A stretch of DNA of 64,000 nucleotides from UBA6055 sp965203755 (GCA_965203755.1 OZ241910.1:2170001-2234000), one strand, 5' to 3'. Positions 40,145 to 50,091 are shown, numbered from the stretch's first letter. Notes: a model not told the origin generated them from the sequence alone. Numbers and translations: made by a program.

Positions 40145-43144
40145 ATGTCGCCAGCCTTGAATTTCCAGCAGGTTATCTTGAAATTGCATCAGTTTTGGGC
40201 GTCGCATCACTGCGTGATCTGGCAGCCGTATAACGTTCAGGTGGGCGCCGGGACGGGCAATCCAGCGACCCTGCTCAAGGTCTTGGGGCCCGAACCATGG
40301 CGCGCGGCTTACGTAGAGCCGAGCGTCCGGCCCGATGATGGGCGCTTTGGTCAAAATCCCAATCGGATGCAGAAATACTATCAGTATCAGGTCATCCTGA
40401 AACCCGACCCGGGCAACCCGCAGGAACTCTATTTGGCATCTTTGGAAGCCCTTGGCATCAGCCAGCGCGAACATGATATTCGCTTTGTTGAGGATAACTG
40501 GGAATCGCCGGCTTTGGGGGCTTGGGGACTTGGCTGGGAGGTCTGGCTGGATGGTCAGGAAATCACGCAGTTTACCTATTTCCAGCAGGCAGGCGGGCTG
40601 CATCTTGAGCCGGTCAGCGTTGAGATCACTTACGGGATTGAACGGATTGCGCTGGCATTGCAAAACAAGGAATCCGTCTGGGCGATTGACTGGCTGGATG
40701 GCATCAGCTATGCCGATATGATGTTTGATGAAGAGGCCGCGCACTGCCGTTATTATTTTGATGTCGCCGATGTGGATGCGCTGCGGCAGGTGTATGACAT
40801 GTATGAGCGCGAATACGCGCGCGCGCTGGAAGGCGACGCGCTCATCGCGGCTTATGATTATGTGCTGAAGTGCAGCCATCTGTTTAATGTGCTGGATGCG
40901 CGCGGCGCCATCGGCGTGACCGAACGCGCCAATTATTTCCGCCGTATGCGCGAAATGACCCGCAGCATCGCCAAAGAGTATGTCCTCAAACGCGAGCAGC
41001 TGAATCATCCGCTAATGAAAATGGCCGAAAAATGGCGCCGATTTCAGATTCAGCAGCCCGCTGATTTGCCGCCCGCGCCGCCCGCCGCCGCCGATGTATT
41101 GATCGAAGTCGGCGTGGAAGAATTGCCGCCGGCCGACGTGGCAGCGGCGCTGCGGCAGGCGCAAGAGGCGGCGGCGGCTTTATTTGATGATCTGCGGCTG
41201 GCATGCGAAGAGCTTGAAGTCCACGCTACCCCGCGCCGAATCGTCGTCATTGGCCGTCAGGTGGCGCCGCGCCAAGCCGACGAGAAATTGATCGCCAAGG
41301 GGCCCCCGGCCGAACGCGCCTTTGACGCTGATGGCAATCCAACCCGGGCGGCGCAGGGCTTTGCCGGCAGCAAGGGGCTTGATGTGGCTGACCTGGAGGT
41401 GCGCGAGATGGATGGCGGCCGCTACGTCACGGCATGGGTGCGCCATGTCGGACGCCCGACAACCGCGGCGCTGGCGGAAAAACTGCCTCAATTTATCGCC
41501 GGGCTGAAGTTCGGCAAAGCCATGCGCTGGAACGAGACGGGGACTGCCTTTTCGCGGCCGGTGCGCTGGCTGGCGGCGCTGTTTGGCGATTCGGTGATTC
41601 CGTTTGAGTTTGCCGGGGTCGCCAGCGGCAGCGTCACCCGCGGCCTGCGTCCCTATGGCTCGCCCGAAAAGAAGCTGACGGATTTGGCGTCTTTTCTCAA
41701 GTTCAGCCATGAACAGGGAATCATACTGGATTATGAGCAGCGTCGGCAGGCGATTGAGGAACAGATTGGGGCGCTGGCGGATGAAATCGGCGGCCTTGTC
41801 GCCGCCGACAAGGGGCTGCTGGCGGAAGTGACCAATCTGGTTGAAGCGCCGACAGCCTTTCGCGGCGGCTTTGAAGCGAAATATCTCAAATTGCCGCGCG
41901 ATGTCTTGGTGACGGTCATGCGTAAACATCAGCGCTATTTTGCCCTTGAAGATGCCGATGGTCAGTTGATGAACCATTTTATCGGCGTCCGCAACGGCGA
42001 CGGCGAACATCTTGACAAGGTGATTCAAGGCAATGAACACGTCATCCGCGCCCGCTTTTCGGATGCCGATTTCTTTTATCAGGCTGATATCCAAAAACCC
42101 CTCAAGGATTATCTGCCGCGTCTTGGCGCGCTGACGTTTCAGGCGGATCTGGGATCCATGCTGGAAAAAAACGAGCGCGTTGCCAAGACGATTGATGGAT
42201 TGGGCCGGCTGCTGGGATTTGATGCCGCCGACATCGCCATAGCACAGCAGGCGGCGCAGCTTGCCAAAGCTGATCTGGCGACGAAGATGGTGGTCGAAAT
42301 GACCTCGCTGCAAGGGATTATGGGGCGCGAGTACGCGCTCAAAGAAGGACTGCCGCCGGCGGCTGCCGATGCCATTTTTGAACATTGGCTGCCGCGCGGC
42401 GCCGGGGACATGCTGCCGGCCAGCGACGCCGGCCGCCTGCTGGCGCTGGCTGACAAACTGGACAGTTTGCTGGGCCTGTTCGCGGTTGGACTGGCGCCAA
42501 AATCGACATCCGACCCCTATGGTCTGCGCCGAACCGCCTTGGGCATCCTGCAAATCCTGGTGGAGCGGGGCATCGCGGTGGATTTGCGCCCGGCGATTGA
42601 CCTCGCCGCCGCTGGACAGCCGCTTGAGCTTGACCTCGGCCTCAGGCGGCAGGTGATCGACTTTGTCAGGGCGCGGCTGGCGGCCTGGTTAAGCGATGAA
42701 TATGAGTATAAACCGGCGGTCATCAAGGCGGTGCTGAATGTTCAGGCGCATAATCCGGCCGGCGCCGTTCGGGGCATTGATGAGCTAAGCCAATGGGTTG
42801 CGCGCGGCGATTGGGAGGGGATTTTGGACAGCTTTGCCCGCTGCGTGCGGATGACGCGCGCCGAAGCGGCGCAGACCTTGATGCCTGAACTTTTGGCTGA
42901 ACCGCAGGAGAAAGCGCTTTATGATGTCGCTCAAGCGGCGGCGAACGCGCTTTCGCCGACGGACAATGTCGGCGCTTTTCTCCAGGCTTTTGAACCGATG
43001 ATCCCAGCCATTACCGATTTCTTTGACCATGTGCTGGTTCATGCCGATGATGTGAACCAGCGCCGTAATCGGATTGCCCTCTTGCAGCTTGTCAGCCGGA
43101 TGCAGGACGGACGCGCCGACTTGAGCCAGTTGGACAATTTCTAG
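40145..43144 (+). CDS. glyS: Glycyl-tRNA synthetase, fused alpha and beta chains
   Basis: A 999-residue single-chain bacterial-type enzyme. Residues 1-300 equal the alpha subunit GlyQ: FWASHHCVIWQPYNVQVGAGTGNPATLL, RPDDGRFGQNPNRMQKYYQYQVILKPDPGN and TYFQQAGG are hallmark blocks of the catalytic core. After a proline-rich joint near 310-320 (PADLPPAPPAAADVL) the beta subunit GlyS begins (IEVGVEELPPADV) with its HD-like and anticodon-binding regions, including HQRYFALEDADGQL and the DPYGLRRTALGIL block. It charges tRNA-Gly with glycine using ATP. AGGAAG precedes the ATG. Fusion of the two chains is known in several bacterial groups. Confidence 0.97.
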   Translation: MSPALNFQQVILKLHQFWASHHCVIWQPYNVQVGAGTGNPATLLKVLGPEPWRAAYVEPSVRPDDGRFGQNPNRMQKYYQYQVILKPDPGNPQELYLASLEALGISQREHDIRFVEDNWESPALGAWGLGWEVWLDGQEITQFTYFQQAGGLHLEPVSVEITYGIERIALALQNKESVWAIDWLDGISYADMMFDEEAAHCRYYFDVADVDALRQVYDMYEREYARALEGDALIAAYDYVLKCSHLFNVLDARGAIGVTERANYFRRMREMTRSIAKEYVLKREQLNHPLMKMAEKWRRFQIQQPADLPPAPPAAADVLIEVGVEELPPADVAAALRQAQEAAAALFDDLRLACEELEVHATPRRIVVIGRQVAPRQADEKLIAKGPPAERAFDADGNPTRAAQGFAGSKGLDVADLEVREMDGGRYVTAWVRHVGRPTTAALAEKLPQFIAGLKFGKAMRWNETGTAFSRPVRWLAALFGDSVIPFEFAGVASGSVTRGLRPYGSPEKKLTDLASFLKFSHEQGIILDYEQRRQAIEEQIGALADEIGGLVAADKGLLAEVTNLVEAPTAFRGGFEAKYLKLPRDVLVTVMRKHQRYFALEDADGQLMNHFIGVRNGDGEHLDKVIQGNEHVIRARFSDADFFYQADIQKPLKDYLPRLGALTFQADLGSMLEKNERVAKTIDGLGRLLGFDAADIAIAQQAAQLAKADLATKMVVEMTSLQGIMGREYALKEGLPPAAADAIFEHWLPRGAGDMLPASDAGRLLALADKLDSLLGLFAVGLAPKSTSDPYGLRRTALGILQILVERGIAVDLRPAIDLAAAGQPLELDLGLRRQVIDFVRARLAAWLSDEYEYKPAVIKAVLNVQAHNPAGAVRGIDELSQWVARGDWEGILDSFARCVRMTRAEAAQTLMPELLAEPQEKALYDVAQAAANALSPTDNVGAFLQAFEPMIPAITDFFDHVLVHADDVNQRRNRIALLQLVSRMQDGRADLSQLDNF

Positions 43145-43203
43145 GGGGCGGGGCTAATCACATAAGAGTTTTGTATAAATGCTTCAACTCGCTGCTGTGG
43201 CTA

Positions 43204-43232
43204 TGGCATAAGCGGCCGCGCCTGGCTATAAT
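43204..43232 (+). promoter_or_regulatory. Putative dnaG-rpoD promoter
   Basis: A perfect TATAAT at 43227-43232 and a weak -35 (TGGCAT, 43204-43209) with 17-base spacing, 34 bases before the dnaG start. Confidence 0.45.
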
Positions 43233-43265
43233 TGACCATCGTAAGCAGATGAGAGTAGGTTTGCC

Positions 43266-45308
43266 ATGTCAGTGACGGATGAGATTAGGACGCGCATTGA
43301 CATCGTGAATTATGTTCAGCGCTTTGTCCCGGCGCTCAAAAAGGCCGGGCGCAATTATAAAGCCTGCTGTCCGTTCCACAGTGAAAAAACCCCGTCCTTT
43401 GTCGTCAATCCAGAAAGGCAGACCTGGCGCTGTTTTGGCGCATGCGCCGAAGGCGGCGACCTGTTCACCTTTGCCCAAAAGATGAACGGATGGGATTTCA
43501 AAGAGGCGCTGCATGAATTGGGCCAGGAAGCTGGCGTGCAGATCCGCGAACAAACCGCCGAGCAGAAATCCCGCCATGATTATCTGGAGCGCCTGCGCGG
43601 CCTGCTGGCGACAGCCGCCGAGCATTATCACAGCTGTTTGTTTCATGCAGAAGCGCGCGCGGCGCTGCGGTATGCCCGTGACCAACGCGGCTTGACCGAA
43701 GCCACCATCAAGGCTTTTCAAATCGGCTATGCGCCCGATCGCTGGGACGAACTGCTGAACATGCTGCGCGGCCTCGGTTACAGCGAAGCTGAAATCATTG
43801 AGGCTGGCTTGGCGATTCGCAATGACAGCGGGCGGGTTTATGACCGTTTTCGTCATCGGCTGATGATCCCAATCCGCGATGAACGCGGGCGTACGGTTGG
43901 CTTTGGCGGGCGCGCGCTTCGTCCGCAGGACCATCCCAAATACATCAATTCGCCGCAGACTCCGCTCTTCGATAAAAGCCGCCTCCTGTTTGGACTTGAC
44001 AGCGGCAAACGCTCTATCCGCGATACGGGGACGGTGGTGATTGTCGAGGGCTATTTGGATGTGATTCAAGCCCGTCAAGCAGGTTATCACAATGTTGTCG
44101 CCCAAATGGGCACAGCCATGACCGAAGCGCAGGTCAGGCGGGTTGCGCCGCGCTATGCCCGAAAAATCGTCATCGCGCTGGATGCCGATGAAGCCGGACA
44201 GAACGCCGCCCGCCGCAGTCTGGAAGTTGCGCGTCAAACGCTCGCCAAAGATTTTGCCGGCCGCCTGTCGGTGGATGTGCGCGTCCTGCGAATTCCCGCC
44301 GACAAAGACCCCGACGATTTCCTGCGCGAATCACCGGCGGCTTGGGATGCCTTGGTCGACGGGGCGCAGTCGGTTGCCGATTTTGTGATTGATATGGAAA
44401 CCGCTGGCTTGCCCTCGCAGCCCAGCTTGCAGGAGCTTCAGTCTGCCGCCAATCGGGTTTTGCCGCTCCTGACGGTATCTGAAAACAATTTTTACCGCCA
44501 GGAAAATATACAGAAATTGGCTAGGCGGCTAAGAATAGGCGAACGCGATCTGCTGGCTTGGGCGCAGGAGCGGCGGCGGGCGGACCAAAGCGCGGCGTCA
44601 GCGTCACGGCAGTCGGATAAGCCGCCGGATTCGCCGCCGGCGTATTGGGACAGCGAATACGATTCAATGCCGCCGGACAGCATGACGGAATCAGAAGGCC
44701 CGGCACAGGCGCCGCAAGCGAACCGGCGCCGCGACCGGGCGATTGAAGCCCACTGCCTGGGCTTGCTGATGAAACATCCCAATCTGCTGTATCAAGTGAA
44801 TCGAAGGCTGCGAGAACTGGCTGACAGTGATGAAGGCCTGCTGCAAGGACCTTTATGTGACTTGGGCGTAGAAGACTTCACGCAAAGTCAGTATCGGATA
44901 TTGATGAGCCATTTTCAGGAGTCGATGGCGCAGGATGATATGGAGCCGCTGCATTATGTCGAGGCGGTGATTGAGCAGGAATTGCGGACGGATTTCAAGG
45001 CATTGCGGATTGAGGCGCCCGAGGCCATTTCGGTCCGGGTGCAGGGGGCTTTTCAAGTCGATTTGCTCGATATCTTCAAAAAACGCCTGGACAAGGGCAA
45101 ACCTGATATGAATGTCCAGCAGGAATTGGTGAGCCGGGCATTGCAGCTGCGGCTGGAGCGGCTGGAGCAGGAGCGCGTCGAAATGCAGTATTTGCAAGAG
45201 GAGGCGCAGTCCGGCGGCGACCAGGATCAGGTTCATCATCATCTCCTGAATCAGAAAATCGTGTTGTCCATGAGGGCAAAAGCCCGCATTGATTTGGCGG
45301 TCAGTTAA
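43266..45308 (+). CDS. dnaG: DNA primase
   Basis: A 680-residue replicative primase. The N-terminal CHC2 zinc domain reads CCPFHSEKTPSFVVNPERQTWRCFGACAEGGD (about 37-68), with CFGAC where CFGCG is more common. The core and TOPRIM domain follow: YDRFRHRLMIPIRDERGRTVGFGGRAL, YINSPQTPLFDKSRLLFG, VVIVEGYLDVIQARQAG (about 257-273) and IVIALDADEAGQNAA. A variable linker (440-500, proline and serine rich) leads to a helical C-terminal region that in other bacteria binds DnaB helicase. It is followed by rpoD 56 bases later, the core of the macromolecular synthesis operon; rpsU is absent. Confidence 0.96.
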   Translation: MSVTDEIRTRIDIVNYVQRFVPALKKAGRNYKACCPFHSEKTPSFVVNPERQTWRCFGACAEGGDLFTFAQKMNGWDFKEALHELGQEAGVQIREQTAEQKSRHDYLERLRGLLATAAEHYHSCLFHAEARAALRYARDQRGLTEATIKAFQIGYAPDRWDELLNMLRGLGYSEAEIIEAGLAIRNDSGRVYDRFRHRLMIPIRDERGRTVGFGGRALRPQDHPKYINSPQTPLFDKSRLLFGLDSGKRSIRDTGTVVIVEGYLDVIQARQAGYHNVVAQMGTAMTEAQVRRVAPRYARKIVIALDADEAGQNAARRSLEVARQTLAKDFAGRLSVDVRVLRIPADKDPDDFLRESPAAWDALVDGAQSVADFVIDMETAGLPSQPSLQELQSAANRVLPLLTVSENNFYRQENIQKLARRLRIGERDLLAWAQERRRADQSAASASRQSDKPPDSPPAYWDSEYDSMPPDSMTESEGPAQAPQANRRRDRAIEAHCLGLLMKHPNLLYQVNRRLRELADSDEGLLQGPLCDLGVEDFTQSQYRILMSHFQESMAQDDMEPLHYVEAVIEQELRTDFKALRIEAPEAISVRVQGAFQVDLLDIFKKRLDKGKPDMNVQQELVSRALQLRLERLEQERVEMQYLQEEAQSGGDQDQVHHHLLNQKIVLSMRAKARIDLAVS

Positions 45309-45364
45309 GCCGCAGCCCAATGGAAACAGAGCTTCAGGTTCAAACGTAGAGAATTGGATGGCTG

Positions 45365-46927
45365 ATGGCAAACAAAGATCGCCGAATCCGTGAATTCAAT
45401 AATTATGACAGCAGCGCAGATGAACGGCTGCTGGCGGAAGTTCGAGGCAGCATCAACCGAAATTATGGGGACGCCGATTTTGAAGATGACGGATTAGACC
45501 AGGGCGAAGGCGCCGCCTATGACAGTCTGCCGCTGTCGGATGATCCGGTGCGGATGTATCTCAAGGAAATCGGCCAAGTTCCTTTGCTCAACAGCAATCG
45601 TGAAATGTGGCTTAGCATCCAAATCGCCGCCGAACGGCACTTGGAGGCTTTGCGCGACGAACTGATGAGCCTGGATAATCTTCAATCTGGCAATCGGCAG
45701 CCCAGCTGCTTGGATGTCCAGCGATTCGCCTATAAGAAACTGCGCCGGAATTGGCGGGAACTCCAGCAGGCGGTCAAAGGCTTTGATGCCGCCGCGCCCG
45801 ATTTTCGCCAAGTTCTTGACGAGGTGCAGGCGGTTGCGCGCAACTGGGATACCGAGGGCGATTCATATATCCGGCGCTATCTCAATCAGCGAAATTGGGG
45901 GCGCAACGACAGCTGGACCAGGGTGGCGCAGCTGTTTTTTGAAATCATCCATGCCATCTATCTGTTCCCATTGGAGCATCAACAGCGAATGCAGCGCTAT
46001 GTTCAGCAGCAAAACGAGTTGCCCTCGTTTGAACGGTTTGACGCCTGGATCGAGGACACCGCCGACCCGATTGAACTGGCGGAGCAGCAGCAAGAGCAGG
46101 TTGAGCATCAAGCCGGGCTGGCGACGGAAGACCTCACTCGGGCGAATCTGCGTCTGGTCGTCAGCGTCGCCAAGCGCTATATGGGGCGCGGCATCAGTTT
46201 CCTTGACCTCATTCAGGAAGGCAACATGGGGCTGCTGCGGGCGGTCAACAAGTTCGATCATACCAAAGGCTACAAGTTCAGCACCTATGCCACCTGGTGG
46301 ATCCGTCAGGCCATCAGCCGAGCGATTGCCGATCAGGCGCGGACCATCCGCATCCCAGTTCACATGGTCGAGACCATTAATCGGCTGATGCGGGTTCAGC
46401 GCGAGCTTTTGCAGCAATTAGGCGCCGAACCCAACGCCGAGCAGATTGCGCTGGCAATGAATTTCCTGACGGATACAGAACGCGAAGCGGTCAAACGAAG
46501 CCGGCGGGAAGATCTGCCGCTTGACCCCAGCCTGAATCGCAAACTGCGCCGCGCGGTCCAGAAAGTCCGTAAAATCATACGCATCAGCCAGGAGCCAATG
46601 AGCCTGGACATGCCGGTGGGGCAGGAAGACAGCAGCCAGCTGGGAGACTTTATCCCCGATGACAATATACTTGGACCGGTTGATGCAGCCGGCCGTCAAC
46701 TCCTGAAAGATCAGATCCGTTCGGCGCTGGGCGTATTAAGCGAACGCGAACGGCAGGTATTGGAAATGCGCTTTGGTCTGGCGGACGGTCAAGACCATAC
46801 CCTGGAAGAAGTTGGCGACTATTTTGGCGTGACTCGCGAACGCATCCGCCAGGTCGAAGCCAAGGCCTTGCGGAAACTGCGTCATCCGACTCGTTCCCGA
46901 CAGCTTCGCGATTACCTCGAAATGTAG
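45365..46927 (+). CDS. rpoD: Primary sigma factor (sigma-70/RpoD)
   Basis: A 520-residue group 1-type sigma factor. Region 1.2 is DDPVRMYLKEIGQVPLL (about 59-75). A non-conserved region (about 95-240) precedes region 2: DLTRANLRLVVSVAKRYMGRGISFLDLIQEGNMGLLRAVNKFDHTKGYKFSTYATWWIRQAISRAI, including the -10-recognising helix. Region 4.2 is TLEEVGDYFGVTRERIRQVEAKALRKLRHP. Region 1.1 is short or missing. Between the usual start of region 3 and the ISQEPMSLDMPVGQEDSSQLGDF block there are some 20-25 extra residues (around 380-405). Together with dnaG it forms a replication-transcription operon. Confidence 0.96.
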   Translation: MANKDRRIREFNNYDSSADERLLAEVRGSINRNYGDADFEDDGLDQGEGAAYDSLPLSDDPVRMYLKEIGQVPLLNSNREMWLSIQIAAERHLEALRDELMSLDNLQSGNRQPSCLDVQRFAYKKLRRNWRELQQAVKGFDAAAPDFRQVLDEVQAVARNWDTEGDSYIRRYLNQRNWGRNDSWTRVAQLFFEIIHAIYLFPLEHQQRMQRYVQQQNELPSFERFDAWIEDTADPIELAEQQQEQVEHQAGLATEDLTRANLRLVVSVAKRYMGRGISFLDLIQEGNMGLLRAVNKFDHTKGYKFSTYATWWIRQAISRAIADQARTIRIPVHMVETINRLMRVQRELLQQLGAEPNAEQIALAMNFLTDTEREAVKRSRREDLPLDPSLNRKLRRAVQKVRKIIRISQEPMSLDMPVGQEDSSQLGDFIPDDNILGPVDAAGRQLLKDQIRSALGVLSERERQVLEMRFGLADGQDHTLEEVGDYFGVTRERIRQVEAKALRKLRHPTRSRQLRDYLEM

Positions 46928-46940
46928 CGCTTGACGCTCA

Positions 46941-47603
46941 ATGAAGATTCATCCACTGCACGACTGGAATCTGGAGCCAAAGGCGGCGGCGGCCCTGCAA
47001 AAAGAACTGGCGCCGCAGCTGATCAGCGACAGACCGATTGACCTGCGGAAAGTCAATACCGTCGCCGGCGTGGATGTGAGCGTCAAAAATGGGATGTCGC
47101 AGGCGGCCGTCGCTGTGATGAGCTATCCCGAACTTGAGGTGATTGAGACGGTTCGCGCGCGACAAAAAACAGCTTATCCTTACATCCCCGGTTTGCTTAG
47201 CTTCCGCGAGGGACCGGCGCTTGAGGATGTTTTCCGCCAATTAACCGCCGAGCCGGATGTGTTCATCTTTGATGGCATGGGGCAGATTCACCCGCGCCGA
47301 ATGGGGATCGCCGCGCATCTCGGCTTGTGGCTGCGGCGGCCGACGGTGGGCTGCGGCAAAACGCATTTTATCGGCGACTATGAAGAGCCGGCAAAAGAGA
47401 AAGGCAGTTCAACCGCCTTGACGTATCGGGGAAAGCGGCTTGGCGTCGTTTTGCGTACGCGCGCCAATGTCAAGCCGGTTTATATTTCGGTCGGGCATTT
47501 AGCCGATATCCACAGCGCGGTTGAACTGATCCTTGCCTGTACGCCCAAGTATCGCCTGCCGCGTCCGATTCGTCAGGCGCATATCGCCGCCGCCGAGCAT
47601 TAA
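46941..47603 (+). CDS. nfi: Endonuclease V
   Basis: A 220-residue deoxyinosine-specific repair endonuclease. Family motifs are AGVDVSVKNG (about 42-51, metal-binding Asp), YPYIPGLLSFREGPALE (about 79-95, with the strand-separating PYIP wedge and Glu), FIFDGMGQIHPRRMGIAAHLG (the family usually has DGQG) and the Lys region VGCGKTHFIGDY. RGKRLGVVLRTRANVKPVYISVGH closes the domain. It nicks DNA one base 3' of the lesion. The gene begins 14 bases after rpoD and is probably cotranscribed with it. Confidence 0.93.
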   Translation: MKIHPLHDWNLEPKAAAALQKELAPQLISDRPIDLRKVNTVAGVDVSVKNGMSQAAVAVMSYPELEVIETVRARQKTAYPYIPGLLSFREGPALEDVFRQLTAEPDVFIFDGMGQIHPRRMGIAAHLGLWLRRPTVGCGKTHFIGDYEEPAKEKGSSTALTYRGKRLGVVLRTRANVKPVYISVGHLADIHSAVELILACTPKYRLPRPIRQAHIAAAEH

Positions 47604-47699
47604 CAGCATTCGCTGATCCGCGCCGTTTTGACAGGCGGAAGCCGGCTTGATCCGGTATACTTTCGCTCACCTTACTCACCGCTTGAAACCAAACAAGTG

Positions 47700-48929
47700 A
47701 TGCGGATTTCACGCAGCAAGACCGGGCTGTTCACGCGCCGTTCCCGCCGCGCAGGCGGCTGTATGCCGCTGCTGGTATGGTTTGGCGTCACCGTGATGGT
47801 GGTTGCTTTGGGGCGCAGCTGGATCGGACCATGGCTGCACCTGAATCGCCCGCAGCGCGCCCCAATCAATTTTCAGACGGCGCAGGCGGCTTTTGACCGC
47901 GGCGATTTGGCGGCCGCCATCGACTATGGGCGGCAGCTGCTAAAGCGGACGCCTTTGGATGAACGAACGCTGACGCTCTTGATTCGGGCGCTTATTTATC
48001 ACAGCTATGCCGAGCTTGACGGTGATTCGGCGCGGCGGCAGGCATTGGATTTAAGCCGCCGCGGGATGAGCCAGCTGCCGCGCCGTCTGAATATGCAGGC
48101 CGGCCGCGCCTATGCTTTGCAGGCGAATGGCTATGCTGATGAGGCTTCGCGGATGGCATTGCGGGTTATTCAACGGGCGCCCGAACACATATTGGCGCGG
48201 GTCGTTCTGTCCCTGTCTTATGGGGCGCAGGGGATTTTTGAGGCGGCGCTGCGCGAAGCCAAAGTGGCCGTGGCATTATCCAGCCAGCATCAGCGGTATC
48301 AGATGGAAAGCCAGCGCGCGCTGGCGATTGCTCATGGCGACCTCGGGCAGTATGTGCAGGCGATAGCCCAGATTGACCGCGCCATCCAGTTCAACCGCAA
48401 ACTGATTCCGCTTTACTTTGAACGGGCGCTGTATGCGATGCAAATCGGCAGCAGCGACCTGGCATCGGTCTCTTATTTTCAGATCATGGCTTTTGATGAG
48501 GATAACGTGAAAGTCCGTCTGCGGCTCTGCGAGTTGTCCAGCAGCCTGCAAGAGCGCGCCGCGGCCATCCGCTATTGCAGTGAAGTGACCGAATTGACGC
48601 CGCAATGGTCGGATGGCTGGTATAAACTGGGGCGAGCCTATTTCCTGCAGGGTGATTTCATCAACGCGCAGCGGGCTTTTCATCAATGCGCGCGCTTGCA
48701 AGTCGAGCAGGATGTGGCGATAGCCGAGCGGCAGTTTGAGTGCTGGTATCTGCAAGGTCAGTCAGCCGAGATCCTTGGTGACTGCGAAGCCCTGATGACA
48801 GCTTTCAGCGAGTTCCTTGAGATGGCAGGCCGTGCCGGGCTGGCGCAAACCTGGACTTATCCGCCGGGAGGGCCGCCGATCTGCGCTGATGCTCCTCCGA
48901 CGGCCGCTGCGATTTATTCGCCGCCTTGA
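47700..48929 (+). CDS. Membrane-anchored TPR-repeat protein
   Basis: A protein of about 409 residues starting at ATG 47700 (a GTG directly before it is the alternative). A basic N-terminus (RISRSKTGLFTRRSRRAGG) precedes one membrane helix (MPLLVWFGVTVMVVALG), so the rest faces outside. Helical TPR-like repeats follow from FQTAQAAFDRGDLAAAIDYGRQLLKRTP to about residue 370, for example LAIAHGDLGQYVQAIAQIDRAIQFN and WYKLGRAYFLQGDFINAQRAFHQCARL. The C-terminus is proline and alanine rich. Such proteins scaffold envelope or glycan assembly; no specific partner is evident. It ends convergently with the glycosyltransferase gene. Confidence 0.8.
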   Translation: MRISRSKTGLFTRRSRRAGGCMPLLVWFGVTVMVVALGRSWIGPWLHLNRPQRAPINFQTAQAAFDRGDLAAAIDYGRQLLKRTPLDERTLTLLIRALIYHSYAELDGDSARRQALDLSRRGMSQLPRRLNMQAGRAYALQANGYADEASRMALRVIQRAPEHILARVVLSLSYGAQGIFEAALREAKVAVALSSQHQRYQMESQRALAIAHGDLGQYVQAIAQIDRAIQFNRKLIPLYFERALYAMQIGSSDLASVSYFQIMAFDEDNVKVRLRLCELSSSLQERAAAIRYCSEVTELTPQWSDGWYKLGRAYFLQGDFINAQRAFHQCARLQVEQDVAIAERQFECWYLQGQSAEILGDCEALMTAFSEFLEMAGRAGLAQTWTYPPGGPPICADAPPTAAAIYSPP

Positions 48930-48936
48930 CCAAGCC

Positions 48937-50091
48937 TCAACCGGTCTCATGGTTTTCTGCCAGCAGCAGGCGATAGAGCCGCAGGGTTTCTTCTGCGACC
49001 TGGCGGAAGGTGAAGCCCTCAAGCGCGATTTGCCGGCCGCGGACGCCCATCTGCCGCCGCGCTGCCGGATTTTCGATAAGATAACTGATGGCGGCGGTGA
49101 GCGCGTCGATATCGGCCGGCGGAACAACCAAGCCGTTCACGCCGTGCCGGATGATTTCGCGGCAGCCGGGGGTGTCGGTCGTCACGACGGCGCGCGAACA
49201 GGCGGCGGCTTCAATCAAGACTTTGGGCACGCCTTCGCCATAGGTCGAGGGCAGGCAGATGATGCTGCTTTCGGCATAGACCCGGGGCATATCCTGGCGC
49301 TTGCCGCCCCACTCAATCAGCCCTTCGTCGCGCCAGGCCCGCAGCTGGGCCGGCGCGACATTCAGCGGGCTGGTGGCTTCCTCATAGCCAACCACGCGGA
49401 AACGCGCTTTGCCTTGCAGCCGCCGGGCGGCGGCCGCAAATTCGCCAAGCCCTTTTTGCCACAGCAGCCGGCCGGCGAACAGTACCACTGGAATGCCATC
49501 GAGCGTTTCGGGCTGCGGGCGAAAATAGCTCTCATCCACCCCGGAGCCGCGGATAAGAACGGCTTTTTCGGGATTGACCCAAGCGCGGTCAATGAATAGC
49601 TGGCGGTCGTCCGGATTTTGGAAAATCATCCGCGTCCTTTCGCCCGCCATCACCAGCCGGAATATCGGGCGGGTAAGCCATCGCAGCCGGGATGCCTTCG
49701 CCCCTTTGCCGACGAAGACATAACCCAAGCCGCTCATAGCATGAACCACGGCGTTTCGCCCGGTCATTTTGGCGGCGATGCCACCATAGAGAACCGGCTT
49801 GATGCTGACATGGTGCAGCAGATCGGGCTGAAGGCGGCCGTACAGCTTCCGCAGTGCATTCAAGGTTTTCAGTTCGATCAATGGGTTGATGCCGTGCTGA
49901 CTCAAGGGCAGCGGGTGAAAGGGCAGACGGCTGTCGGCGATCTGCTGTGCATGTTCGCGGTCATGTCCCGAAGCGGCGACATGCACCTCGAAGCCGGCCT
50001 CGCGGGCGGCTAAAGCCAGCGGCAAACGGTGCGAGACAAAAAAACGCGGGATGTTGACGACATAAAGCAATTTCGGAGCGTCAGTTTGCAC
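48937..50091 (-). CDS. Glycosyltransferase family 4 protein
   Basis: A 384-residue GT-B retaining glycosyltransferase. The N-terminal half starts LLYVVNIPRFFVSHRLPLALAAREAGFEVHVA with DLLHHVSIKPVLYGG, close to enzymes of the CapM/PglA/WbaZ type. The C-terminal half has VVLFAGRLLWQKGLGEFAAAARRL (about 205-228) and ICLPSTYGEGVPKVLIEAAACSRAVVTTDTPGCREII (about 287-325) with the EGVPKxLIEA E(x7)E region. It probably adds a sugar during surface polysaccharide or lipid-linked oligosaccharide synthesis, in keeping with further glycan genes nearby. Donor and acceptor are unknown. Confidence 0.93.
   Translation of the reverse strand: MQTDAPKLLYVVNIPRFFVSHRLPLALAAREAGFEVHVAASGHDREHAQQIADSRLPFHPLPLSQHGINPLIELKTLNALRKLYGRLQPDLLHHVSIKPVLYGGIAAKMTGRNAVVHAMSGLGYVFVGKGAKASRLRWLTRPIFRLVMAGERTRMIFQNPDDRQLFIDRAWVNPEKAVLIRGSGVDESYFRPQPETLDGIPVVLFAGRLLWQKGLGEFAAAARRLQGKARFRVVGYEEATSPLNVAPAQLRAWRDEGLIEWGGKRQDMPRVYAESSIICLPSTYGEGVPKVLIEAAACSRAVVTTDTPGCREIIRHGVNGLVVPPADIDALTAAISYLIENPAARRQMGVRGRQIALEGFTFRQVAEETLRLYRLLLAENHETG

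Noticed and set aside
47628..47661. TTGACA and TATACT upstream of the TPR gene as a promoter
   Set aside because: The two hexamers are 22 bases apart, too far for a normal sigma-70 promoter.
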